DNA of 64,000 nt, from positions 7,702,001 to 7,766,000 of the forward strand of contig NZ_LN831790.1 of assembly GCF_001013905.1 (NCBI RefSeq), written 5' to 3'. Numbering within the stretch: position 1 is the first letter of the stretch; every line of letters begins with the position of its first letter. A program made the position numbers and the translations under genes. This document shows positions 54,156 through 62,115 of this stretch, one piece after another. Origin of the DNA: Streptomyces leeuwenhoekii (GTDB lineage Bacteria; Actinomycetota; Actinomycetes; Streptomycetales; Streptomycetaceae). Below the pieces are notes generated by a model that saw nothing but the letters and a program-made list of their open reading frames with translations, searched no databases and was not told the DNA's origin.

Positions 54156-55672
54156 CCCGGACCATGCCCGGCCGCACCGACCACGTCGTGATCGTCGGGG
54201 CGGGGCTCGCCGGGCTGTCGGCCGCCTTGCACCTGCTGGGCGCCGGGCGGCGGGTGACGGTCGTGGAGCGGGACCGGCTGCCGGGCGGCCGGGCCGGGCG
54301 CCGTGAACTCGGCGGATATCTCCTCGACACGGGCCCCACCGTGCTGACCATGCCCCAGGTGGCCGACGAGGCGTTCGCGGCCGTCGGCGAGCGGCTGCGG
54401 GACCGTGTCGAGCTGCTGCCGCTGCACCCCGCCTACCGGGCCTGCTTCGCCGACGGCAGCACCCTCGACGTGCACACCGACGCCACCGCCATGGAAGCGG
54501 AGGTCGAGCGGTTCGCCGGCCCTCGCGAGGCCGCCGGATACCGCCGGCTGCGCACCTGGCTGACCCGGCTGTACACCGTGCAGATGCGCCGCTTCATCGA
54601 CGCCGACTTCGACTCGCCGCTGGACCTGCTCACCCCCGACCTGGCCCGGCTCGCCGCGCTCGGCGGGTTCGGCCGGCTCGACGCGCGCATCGGGCGGTTC
54701 CTGACCGACGAGCGCCTGAAGCGGGTGTTCTCCTTCCAGGCCCTGTACGCCGGTGTGGCACCGGCCCGGGCCCTGGCCGCCTACGCCGTCATCGCGTACA
54801 TGGACACCGTGGCGGGCGTGTACTTCCCGCGCGGCGGCATGCACGCCCTGCCGCGCGCGATGGCCGCCGCTGCCGCCGACGCGGGGGGCGACCTGCGCTT
54901 CGGCGAGGAGGTCACCCACCTGGAGCGGTCCGGAGACCGGATCACGGCCGTCGTCACCGCCCACGACCGCATCCCCTGCGACGCCGTCGTCCTCACCCCC
55001 GACCTGCCCCTGGCGCACCGGTTGCTGGGCCGCCGGCCGCGCCGCCCGCTCCCGTTGCGGCACGCGCCCTCGGCGGTCGTGCTGCACGCCGGCACCACCC
55101 GCACCTGGCCCCATCTCGCCCACCACACGCTCTCCTTCGGCGCCGCCTGGCAGCGCACGTTCGACGAGCTGACCCGGAGCGGCACCCTGATGACCGACCC
55201 GTCCCTGCTCATCACCCGCCCCACGGCCGCGGACCCCGGCCTCGCCCCCGAAGGACGGCACCTGCACTACGTCCTGGCCCCCTGCCCCAACACCGACATC
55301 GGGCCCGGCCCGGAGGCGTGGCACGCCCTCGCCCCCCGCTACCGCGACCGCCTCCTCGCCACCCTCGACCGCCGGGGCCTGTCCGGTATCGCCGCCGCCA
55401 TCGAGGAGGAGTGCCTGGTGACACCCGCCGACTGGACCGCGCACGGCCACGCCGCGGGAACGCCGTTCTCGGTGGCCCACACCTTCACCCAGACCGGTCC
55501 CTTCCGCCCCCGCAATCTGGTGCGCGGCCTGCGCAACGCGGTCCTCGCCGGCTGCGGCACCACACCGGGCGTCGGCATCCCCACCGTCCTGATCTCGGGC
55601 AAGCTCGCCGCCGCCCGCGTCACCGGGCCCCCGGCCCGTCCGCGCCGCCCCGTGGAGGCCGCACGCCGATGA
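54152..55672 (+). CDS. crtI: Phytoene desaturase
   Basis: A 506-aa FAD enzyme that converts phytoene to lycopene. It has the FAD motif [17 protein letters not shown], the [12 protein letters not shown] segment typical of CrtI (near residue 58), [14 protein letters not shown] and the C-terminal [17 protein letters not shown]. Length and motif order match functional CrtI. The ATG at 54152 overlaps the 43-aa gene stop, and the crtI stop overlaps crtB (ATGA). Confidence 0.95.
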   Translation: MTRTMPGRTDHVVIVGAGLAGLSAALHLLGAGRRVTVVERDRLPGGRAGRRELGGYLLDTGPTVLTMPQVADEAFAAVGERLRDRVELLPLHPAYRACFADGSTLDVHTDATAMEAEVERFAGPREAAGYRRLRTWLTRLYTVQMRRFIDADFDSPLDLLTPDLARLAALGGFGRLDARIGRFLTDERLKRVFSFQALYAGVAPARALAAYAVIAYMDTVAGVYFPRGGMHALPRAMAAAAADAGGDLRFGEEVTHLERSGDRITAVVTAHDRIPCDAVVLTPDLPLAHRLLGRRPRRPLPLRHAPSAVVLHAGTTRTWPHLAHHTLSFGAAWQRTFDELTRSGTLMTDPSLLITRPTAADPGLAPEGRHLHYVLAPCPNTDIGPGPEAWHALAPRYRDRLLATLDRRGLSGIAAAIEEECLVTPADWTAHGHAAGTPFSVAHTFTQTGPFRPRNLVRGLRNAVLAGCGTTPGVGIPTVLISGKLAAARVTGPPARPRRPVEAARR

Positions 55673-56730
55673 CCCAGCGCGAACTCGACGCCGCCGGCAT
55701 CACCGATCCCGTGCTGCGCGCCGCCTACGCCCGGTGCCGCCGGCTCAACGCCCGCCACGGACGCACCTACTTCCTCGCCACCCGGCTGCTGCCCGCCGCA
55801 CGCCGGCCCGCCGTGCACGCGCTGTACGGCTTCGCCCGCTTCGCCGACGACATCGTCGACGACCTCGGCACCACGGTCGGCCGCGCCGAACGCGCCGCGG
55901 CCCTGGCCCGGCTGGAGGAGCGGCTGCGGCAGGCACTGACGGGCGCCGCCCCCGCCACCGAACCCGTGGTGCGGGCCGTGGCCGACACCGCCGCCCGCTA
56001 CGCCATCGACCCGGCGCACTTCACCGACTTCATGGCGTCGATGCGCAGCGATCTGACGGTCACCTCGTACGCGACCTACGACGACCTGCGCGCCTACATG
56101 CACGGCTCCGCCGCCGTGATCGGCCTGCAGATGCTGCCCGTGCTCGGCACCGTCACCCCGCGCGCCGAGGCGGCCCCGCACGCCGCGGCCCTGGGGGTCG
56201 CGTTCCAGCTCACCAACTTCCTGCGGGACGTCGGCGAGGACCTGGACCGCGGCCGCGTCTACCTCCCGGCGGACCTGCTGGCCGCGCACGGCGTCGACCG
56301 GGACCTGCTGCGGTGGAGCCGCCGCACCGGCGCCCACGATCCGCGGATCACCGCCGCCCTGAAAGCCGCCGAGAACCTGACCCGGGAGGTCTACCGCGAG
56401 GCCGCGCCCGGCCTGGCGATGCTGGACCCGGTGGCGCGGCCGTGCATCCGCGCCGCGTACGTCCTCTACCGGGACATCCTCGACGCCATCGCCGAGGGCG
56501 GGTACGCGGTGCTGCACCGGCGCGCGGTGGTGCCCGCCCGCCGCCGCGCCGCCGTGGCGGCGGGCGGGCTCGCCCGGGTCCTGGCCGCCCGGCTGCGGGC
56601 CGGGTACCCCCCGGTCCCCGCCACCGCCCCGGCCCCCGCCGCCGGCACCGCCCCGGCCCCCGCCGCCGGCACCGCCCCGGCGGACGGGCCGGTGCCCCGT
56701 CCCGAGGGGACGAGGGAGGCCGCCGGATGA
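55669..56730 (+). CDS. crtB: Phytoene synthase
   Basis: A 353-aa prenyl transferase joining two GGPP to phytoene. The Asp-rich motifs are RFADDIVDD (near residue 61) and [18 protein letters not shown] (near 184), both intact. The C-terminus carries a low-complexity TAPAPAAG repeat encoded by a 24-bp tandem repeat, beyond the catalytic domain. It needs GGPP, but no crtE is seen in this window. It overlaps crtI upstream and the Rieske gene downstream (ATGA). Confidence 0.95.
   Translation: MTQRELDAAGITDPVLRAAYARCRRLNARHGRTYFLATRLLPAARRPAVHALYGFARFADDIVDDLGTTVGRAERAAALARLEERLRQALTGAAPATEPVVRAVADTAARYAIDPAHFTDFMASMRSDLTVTSYATYDDLRAYMHGSAAVIGLQMLPVLGTVTPRAEAAPHAAALGVAFQLTNFLRDVGEDLDRGRVYLPADLLAAHGVDRDLLRWSRRTGAHDPRITAALKAAENLTREVYREAAPGLAMLDPVARPCIRAAYVLYRDILDAIAEGGYAVLHRRAVVPARRRAAVAAGGLARVLAARLRAGYPPVPATAPAPAAGTAPAPAAGTAPADGPVPRPEGTREAAG
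56623..56681. repeat. 24-bp tandem repeat inside crtB
   Basis: Two full copies (56623-56646, 56647-56670) and a partial third encode [12 protein letters not shown] octapeptides. The period is a multiple of three, so the frame is kept and only tail length varies. Confidence 0.8.
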
Positions 56731-57764
56731 CAGCCGGGAACAACGCCCGCCCCGGACCGCGCGCGGGTCTCTCCCCGCTGCGGCTGCGCCGGCGGCCCGT
56801 CCCCTGGGAGCGGCAGGACCCGACCTGGCGGCAGGCACGGCCCGCCGCCATCACCGGCGCCCTGAAACGGGCGCTGGCCCGTCCCTCGGGCAACTGGTAC
56901 GTCGTCGGCGCCGCCGCCGGCGTACGGCCGGACCGCCCGCTGGGCCGGACCGTCGCGGGCGTGGAAGTGGTCGTCTGGCGGGACGCGCGCGGACGCCTGG
57001 TGGGCGGTCCGGGCGCCTGCCCCCACCTCGGGGCTCCGCTGGCCGCCAGTCCGGTGCGCTGCGGGACCCTCGTCTGCCACTGGCACGGACTGGCCCTGGA
57101 CGGGACCGCGTTCGCCGGGTGGGAGCCCCTGCCGGTCCACGACGACGGCGTGCTCGTATGGGTCCGGCTGGACGCCGTCGGCCGGGAACGCCCCACCCCC
57201 GCCCCGGTGCTGAGCCCCCGGCCCCCGCTGCCGGCCGCTCTCGTCTCCGTCTGGGAGGGCGTGGGCCGGTGCGCACCCGAGGACGTGGTCGCCAACCGCC
57301 TCGACCCGTGGCACGGCGCGTGGTTCCACCCGCACTCCTTCGCCGACCTCACCGTGGTGCGGGAACCCGGGGCCGGCGAGCCGGGCGCCGGCGACGCCGA
57401 CGACCGGTTCGTCGTCGACGTGTCCTTCCGGCTCACCCGCCGGCTCGTCGTCCCCGTGCGGGCGGAGTTCACCGCGCCGGAACCCCGCACCGTGGTCATG
57501 CGCATCACCGACGGAGAGGGCACGGGGTCCGTCGTCGAGACCCACGCCACGCCCCTGGCCCCGGACGGCCGCGGCACACCCCGCACGGCCGTCGTCGAAG
57601 CGGTCCTCGCCACCTCCGCCCGCCCCGGCTTCGCCCTCGCCCGCCGGCTGGCCCCGGCGCTGCGCCCCCTGATGCGCACCGCCGCCGCCCGGCTCTGGCG
57701 CGACGACCTCGCCTACGCCGAACGGCGCCGGCACCTGCGGGACCTCGGCCGGCACCCCGGCTGA
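56727..57764 (+). CDS. Rieske-type oxygenase of the carotenoid operon
   Basis: A 345-aa Rieske protein. The [2Fe-2S] ligands are CPH ([10 protein letters not shown], near residue 93) and CHWH (near 113). A mononuclear iron motif D-x2-H-x4-H occurs in [12 protein letters not shown] (near 198), so it looks like a full oxygenase alpha-type subunit rather than a ferredoxin. It is coupled to crtB (ATGA), standing where crtV is reported in described clusters. The most economical idea is oxidation of the carotenoid end product (inference); an electron-transfer partner is not adjacent. Confidence 0.88.
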   Translation: MTAGNNARPGPRAGLSPLRLRRRPVPWERQDPTWRQARPAAITGALKRALARPSGNWYVVGAAAGVRPDRPLGRTVAGVEVVVWRDARGRLVGGPGACPHLGAPLAASPVRCGTLVCHWHGLALDGTAFAGWEPLPVHDDGVLVWVRLDAVGRERPTPAPVLSPRPPLPAALVSVWEGVGRCAPEDVVANRLDPWHGAWFHPHSFADLTVVREPGAGEPGAGDADDRFVVDVSFRLTRRLVVPVRAEFTAPEPRTVVMRITDGEGTGSVVETHATPLAPDGRGTPRTAVVEAVLATSARPGFALARRLAPALRPLMRTAAARLWRDDLAYAERRRHLRDLGRHPG

Positions 57765-57894
57765 CCACCGGCCCGGCCCGGCCGCGCGGCGTCACCGCGC
57801 ACCGGTTGCCGCGGCGCGGGACCGCCACCAGACTCGCACGAGGACGGTGGCGTCGTTCACGCACCGCACGCACCCTGCGCGAGGAGGTCCCGAG

Positions 57895-58212
57895 ATGGCC
57901 AGGAACAGCGGCAAGGACGGCAGCGGGGGCAGGAAGCGAGGCGGCGGGAAGGGCGGCGGGAAGGACAGGGCCGAGGGCGGGACGCCGGGCGGCGGCGAGC
58001 GGTACGCCGAAGGCGACAGGGTGGCCTGGAACAGCCACGGCGGCAGCACCGAGGGCATGGTCGAGCGCGAGATCACCCGGCGGACCGAGGCGGCCGGCCG
58101 CACGGTGGACGCCGCTCCCGACGCACCGCAGTACGAGGTGCGCAGCGACAAGTTCGGCAAGCGGGCGGTCCACAAGCCGTCCGCCCTGCGGAAGAAGGAC
58201 CCGGGCGCGTAG
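57895..58212 (+). CDS. DUF2945 / hypervirulence-associated TUDOR-domain protein
   Basis: A 105-aa protein. A Gly/Lys-rich disordered N-terminus of about 35 residues precedes the small TUDOR-like beta barrel (GDRVAWNSHGGSTEGMVERE, then QYEVRSDKFGKRAVHKPSAL). The function is unknown; the basic tail suggests nucleic-acid contact. The ATG at 57895 has a GAGGAGG site. It lies 11 bp upstream of the glycosylase-like gene, probably in one operon. Confidence 0.87.
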   Translation: MARNSGKDGSGGRKRGGGKGGGKDRAEGGTPGGGERYAEGDRVAWNSHGGSTEGMVEREITRRTEAAGRTVDAAPDAPQYEVRSDKFGKRAVHKPSALRKKDPGA

Positions 58213-58223
58213 GGACGACGATC

Positions 58224-58712
58224 GTGCAGACGTTCCTGCCCCACCCCGGCTTCCGCGACTCGGCGCTCGTCCTGGACCGCCGGCGGCTCGGCAAGCAGCG
58301 GGTCGAGGCGCTCCAGGTCCTGCGCGGGCTGACCGTGCCGGGCTACGGCTGGCGCCGGCACCCCGCGGTGCGCATGTGGACCGGATACGAGGAGGCGCTG
58401 GTCCGGTACGGCCTGGAGGTCTGCCGGGTCTGGCGGGAACGCGGTCACCAGGACAGTTGCGCCGCCTCCCTCGTCGCCGGGCTGGAGACCTGGTGTCCCG
58501 GCACGCCGGTGCGCGACCAGAGCGCGCTCGCCGAGGCCGGCGAACTGCCGCCCTGGCTCGGCGACGACGCCTTCCACCGCAGCCACCGCTCGGCGCTGGT
58601 CCGCAAGGATCCGGCCGCCTACGCCGAGCTCTTCCCCGGCGTCCCCGACGACCTGCCCTACGTATGGCCGTCCTCGGACCGCGAGCGCGGGGAGACCCCG
58701 GCGGACCGGTGA
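58224..58712 (+). CDS. Pyrimidine-dimer glycosylase-like (PF03013/MSMEG_6728-type) protein
   Basis: A 162-aa protein whose start (QTFLPHPGFRDSALVLDRRRLGKQRVE) and RHPAVRMWTGYEEALVRYG segment match the Pyr_excise family related to T4 endonuclease V. Members may excise UV photoproducts. The GTG at 58224 is 11 bp after the DUF2945 stop. Its place beside a carotenoid cluster fits a photoprotection role, but the activity of this subgroup is not established. Confidence 0.82.
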   Translation: MQTFLPHPGFRDSALVLDRRRLGKQRVEALQVLRGLTVPGYGWRRHPAVRMWTGYEEALVRYGLEVCRVWRERGHQDSCAASLVAGLETWCPGTPVRDQSALAEAGELPPWLGDDAFHRSHRSALVRKDPAAYAELFPGVPDDLPYVWPSSDRERGETPADR

Positions 58713-58791
58713 GCCGGCGCCCGCGCCGCGTCCCCGTACCCGCCCGGTCCGCCGCGTCCGACGCCCGGGGGGCGGACAGGTCCGCCCGCAC

Positions 58792-59685
58792 ATGACGGAC
58801 ACTTGTGGTATGGACGGGGAACCGGCCGCCGTGGCGGCGGCCCGTGAGCGCCTGGGCAGCGCCCTGTTCCGCCGGGTCGCCGGACCGGAGGGCCCGGCCA
58901 ACCGCGCCCGCATCCACGGCACGCCCGGCCCCCGGTGGTTCGGCCCCGACCGCCCCGTCCGCGTCGTGCACGGCGACGCGTCGATGTTCGTCGGCGGCAT
59001 ACGCGCTCTGCTGCTCCAGTCGCTGCATCCGCTGGCCATGGCCGCCGTCGCCGCGCACTCCGGTTACCGCGGCGACCCCTGGGGCCGCCTGCAGCGCACC
59101 AGCACCTTCCTCGCCGTGACGACGTACGGCACCGCCGACGACGCCCAGCGGGCGGTCGACCACGTCCGCGCCGTCCACGAGGGCATACGCGGCACGACGG
59201 CCGAGGGCCTGCCGTACCACGCGGCCGACCCGCACCTGCTGAAGTGGGTCCACCTGGCCGAGACGGACAGCTTCCTGTGCGCCCACGAACGCTACGGCGC
59301 CCACCCGCTGGACGCCGCCGGCTACGACGCCTACGTCGCCGACACCGCGCGCGTCGCGACGGCCCTGGGCGTACTCGATCCGCCGCGCACCCGCCGGGAG
59401 CTGGCCGGGCAGCTGGCCGCCTACCGGCCCGAGCTCCGGGCCACGCCCCAGGCCCGCGCCGCCGCGCGGTTCATCCTGTTCCAGCCGCCGCTGCCGCTGC
59501 CCGCCCGGCCCTTCTACACGGTGCTCGCCGCCACCGCGGTCGCCACCCTGCCGCCGTGGGCGCGCGCACCGCTCCGCCTGCCCCGCCTCCCGGTGGCCGA
59601 GGACCTCGCCGTCCGGCCGGCCGGGCAGGCCCTGGTCCGGGCCGTTCGCTGGGCGATGACGCCGCCACCGGACCTGCCCGGCTGA
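58792..59685 (+). CDS. DUF2236/MpaB-like oxygenase-family protein
   Basis: A 297-aa helical haem-type protein. Family features are VHGDASMFVGGIRALLLQSLHPLAMAAVAAHS (quoted in parts), RLQRTSTFLAVTTYG and LLKWVHLAETDSF, with His residues suitable as haem ligands. DUF2236 includes latex-clearing (Lcp) and MpaB-type oxygenases that cleave polyisoprenoid or related chains. The ATG at 58792 is used. It converges with the SDR-DUF2867 gene. Confidence 0.87.
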   Translation: MTDTCGMDGEPAAVAAARERLGSALFRRVAGPEGPANRARIHGTPGPRWFGPDRPVRVVHGDASMFVGGIRALLLQSLHPLAMAAVAAHSGYRGDPWGRLQRTSTFLAVTTYGTADDAQRAVDHVRAVHEGIRGTTAEGLPYHAADPHLLKWVHLAETDSFLCAHERYGAHPLDAAGYDAYVADTARVATALGVLDPPRTRRELAGQLAAYRPELRATPQARAAARFILFQPPLPLPARPFYTVLAATAVATLPPWARAPLRLPRLPVAEDLAVRPAGQALVRAVRWAMTPPPDLPG

Positions 59686-59730
59686 CCCCGCCGATGGGGT
59701 GCCGGGCGGGAGGAGAGGGAACGCGGCGGC

Positions 59731-61239
59731 TCACCCCGGCCCGGCGTCCCGGCCCGCGGCGGCCGCCCGGGCGATGTTGCGCGCCATGCCGCCGAACACC
59801 ACGGCGTGGAAGGGCGAGACGCCCCACCAGTACACGTGGCCGAGCAGCCCGTGCGGGTGGAACAGGGCCCGCTGCCGATAGCGGGTACGGCCCTCGCCGT
59901 CGGTCTCGACGTACATCTCCAGCCAGGCCAGACCCGGCAGCCGCATCTCGGCGCGCAGCCGCAGCAGCCGTCCCGGCTCGATCTCCTCCACCCGCCAGAA
60001 GTCCAGCGAGTCCCCGACCCGCAGCCGTGCCGGGTCCCGCCGCCCGCGCCGCAGCCCGACTCCGCCGACCAGCCGGTCCAGCAGGCCCCGGACCGCCCAG
60101 GCCGACGGGAAGGAGTACCAGCCGCGCTCGCCGCCGATGCCCTCGATCACCCGCCACAGCGTCCCCGGCGAGGCGTGCACGGTCCTGGACCGGTGGTCGG
60201 TGTAGAGGCTGCCGCCCGCCCAGTCCGGGTCGGTGGGCAGCGGGTCGCTGGGGGCGCCGGGCACGGAGGCCGACGACCAGCGGGTGGTCACCCGGGCCTC
60301 CCGGACCCGCTGGAGGGCCAGCCGGACGGCCTCGTCGAAGCCGATCGGGTGGCCGGGCGGATCGGGCACGTACCGCGCGATGTCGTGCTCGCGGCAGACG
60401 ACCTCGTGGCGCAGCGATTCCGTCAGCGGCCGCGCGATGGCCGCGGGCACCGGTGTCACCAGGCCCACCCAGTGGCTGGACAGGCCGGGGGTGAGGACCG
60501 GGACGGGCACGATCAGCCGGCGCGGGAGTCCCGCGACCGCCGCGTACCGGGCCATCATGTCGCGGTACGTCAGGATGTCCGGCCCGCCGATGTCGAAGGC
60601 GCGGCTGACGTCGTCCGGCATGCGCGCGCTGCCGACGAGGGCGCGCAGCACGTCGCGGACCGCCACCGGCTGGATCCGGGTGCGCACCCAGCTCGGGGTG
60701 ACCATCACCGGCAGCCGCTCGGTGAGGTAGCGCAGCATCTCGAAGGAGGCCGAGCCGGAGCCGATGACGACCGCCGCGCGCAGCACCGTGGCCGGCACCC
60801 CGCAGTCCAGCAGGATGCGGCCGACCTCGGCCCGGGACCGCAGATGCGGCGAGAGCGCGGCTTCCGGCACCCCGGCGGGGGTGAGACCGCCCAGATAGAC
60901 GACGCGCCGCACGCCCGCCTCCCGGGCGCGCTCGCCGAAGATCCGGGCCGCCCGCCGGTCGGTCTCCTCGAAACCGCGTCCCGTGCCCAGCGCGTGCACC
61001 AGGTAGTAGGCGACGTCGACGCCGCGCAGGGCCGCGGCGAGCGACGCGGAATCCGTGACGTCCCCGCGCACCGTCTCCACCTCGCCCGCCCACGACTGGT
61101 CCCGGAGCCTGCCGGGGGAGCGGGCCAGACAGCGCACCCGGTGGCCCTCGGCGAGCAGCTCGGGGACCAGCCGCCCGCCGATGTAGCCGGTCGCACCGGT
61201 CACCAGGCAGTGCAGCCCCGCCGCGGTGTCGTCACTCAT
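59731..61239 (-). CDS. SDR-DUF2867 fusion protein
   Basis: A 502-aa protein: an atypical NAD(P)-binding SDR (LVTGATGYIGGRLVPELLAEG, residues 10-330) fused to a DUF2867 SRPBCC-like domain (about 335-495; SRTVHASPGTLWRVIEGIGG start, WWGVSPFHAVVFGGMARNIA end). No YxxxK is visible, as usual for this branch. Proteins of this form often accompany photolyase or light-induced genes. The ATG at 61239 is used. Substrate unknown. Confidence 0.9.
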   Translation of the reverse strand: MSDDTAAGLHCLVTGATGYIGGRLVPELLAEGHRVRCLARSPGRLRDQSWAGEVETVRGDVTDSASLAAALRGVDVAYYLVHALGTGRGFEETDRRAARIFGERAREAGVRRVVYLGGLTPAGVPEAALSPHLRSRAEVGRILLDCGVPATVLRAAVVIGSGSASFEMLRYLTERLPVMVTPSWVRTRIQPVAVRDVLRALVGSARMPDDVSRAFDIGGPDILTYRDMMARYAAVAGLPRRLIVPVPVLTPGLSSHWVGLVTPVPAAIARPLTESLRHEVVCREHDIARYVPDPPGHPIGFDEAVRLALQRVREARVTTRWSSASVPGAPSDPLPTDPDWAGGSLYTDHRSRTVHASPGTLWRVIEGIGGERGWYSFPSAWAVRGLLDRLVGGVGLRRGRRDPARLRVGDSLDFWRVEEIEPGRLLRLRAEMRLPGLAWLEMYVETDGEGRTRYRQRALFHPHGLLGHVYWWGVSPFHAVVFGGMARNIARAAAAGRDAGPG

Positions 61240-61388
61240 GTCCGGCCTCTCGTACGGGGACCTGTCCGCCGATCCCTACCCGGCGGACGGCGGGGGTGGA
61301 CGCGGCCGTACTCCGTCCGGAGCGCCTGGCGCACGCGGTGGCCGTCCCGGCCGGGGAGGGGAGGCCGGGAGCGGGGCCGGGCCGCTTC

Positions 61389-61396
61389 TATAGGGT
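61389..61396 (+). promoter_or_regulatory. Likely -10 element for a leaderless marR transcript
   Basis: TATAGGGT at 61389-61396 places the transcript start 6-7 bp later, at the GTG codon of the MarR gene (61403). No ribosome site is present, so translation is probably leaderless. A clear -35 is not visible. Confidence 0.45.
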
Positions 61397-61402
61397 GCTC
61401 AC

Positions 61403-61939
61403 GTGATCAGTGCGGACGGCCGGGACGGCCGGGAACAGGAGCGGAGCGCCCAGGGGCGCGGGGCCCGGGACGGAGAGGCGGGCGAGCGGCCGGCGGCGAC
61501 TGCTCTGGCCTCCTTCGCCGTGCAGTTGCGGCGCATGAACGGCGAGATCAACCGTCTGGCGCACGGATTCGCCGGCGAGCACGGCCTGCACGCCACCGAC
61601 GTCCAGGCGCTGGCGGCGATCCTCGACGCGGAGGAACCGATGACGCCCGGACGGCTGCGCGAGTACCTCGGACTCAGCTCGGGCGCCGTGACGGCGTGTG
61701 TGGACCGCCTGGAACGGGCGGGGCACATCCGCAGGGTCCGCGAGAGCGCCGACCGCAGGGTGGTCCACCTGCGGTACGCGCCGGACGCCCGGCAGACGGC
61801 CCGCGCCTACTTCCGTCCCCTGGCCGAGGCCACGGCCTCCGCGCGGTCCCGCTTCAGCGAGGAGGAGCTGTCGGTGGTCGTGCGCTTCCTCGACTCGCTC
61901 AACGAGGAACTGGCCCTGCTGAGGTCCCCGCGAGGCTGA
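61403..61939 (+). CDS. MarR-family transcriptional regulator
   Basis: A 178-aa winged-helix regulator: a disordered 30-residue start, then QLRRMNGEINRLAHGFAGEHGL, recognition-helix region MTPGRLREYLGLSSGAVTACVDRLERAG and wing RRVRESADRRVVHLRY. A perfect 9-bp palindrome lies between it and the MMPL gene downstream, so it very probably represses that exporter. Confidence 0.92.
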   Translation: MISADGRDGREQERSAQGRGARDGEAGERPAATALASFAVQLRRMNGEINRLAHGFAGEHGLHATDVQALAAILDAEEPMTPGRLREYLGLSSGAVTACVDRLERAGHIRRVRESADRRVVHLRYAPDARQTARAYFRPLAEATASARSRFSEEELSVVVRFLDSLNEELALLRSPRG

Positions 61940-62038
61940 CCCGGCGCCGCCGCGCCGCGCGCCCCGTGCGCCGCGCGCGGCGTGTCCCGGTCCCCCGCGA
62001 CGGGGGAGATACAGGTGTCGTCTACGATCGGCGCAAGA

Positions 62039-62057
62039 TATCTCGATGATCGAGATA
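62039..62057. promoter_or_regulatory. Putative MarR operator
   Basis: A perfect inverted repeat, TATCTCGAT-g-ATCGAGATA, spans 62039-62057, about 60 bp upstream of the MMPL start and 100 bp after the marR stop. The symmetry and AT-rich ends are as expected of MarR sites. Confidence 0.75.
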
Positions 62058-62115
62058 CTTTGTCGTCGAGTTTCATCGCGTTTCCCTTCCGCTCTCCCGT
62101 GACGCCTGGAGAACC

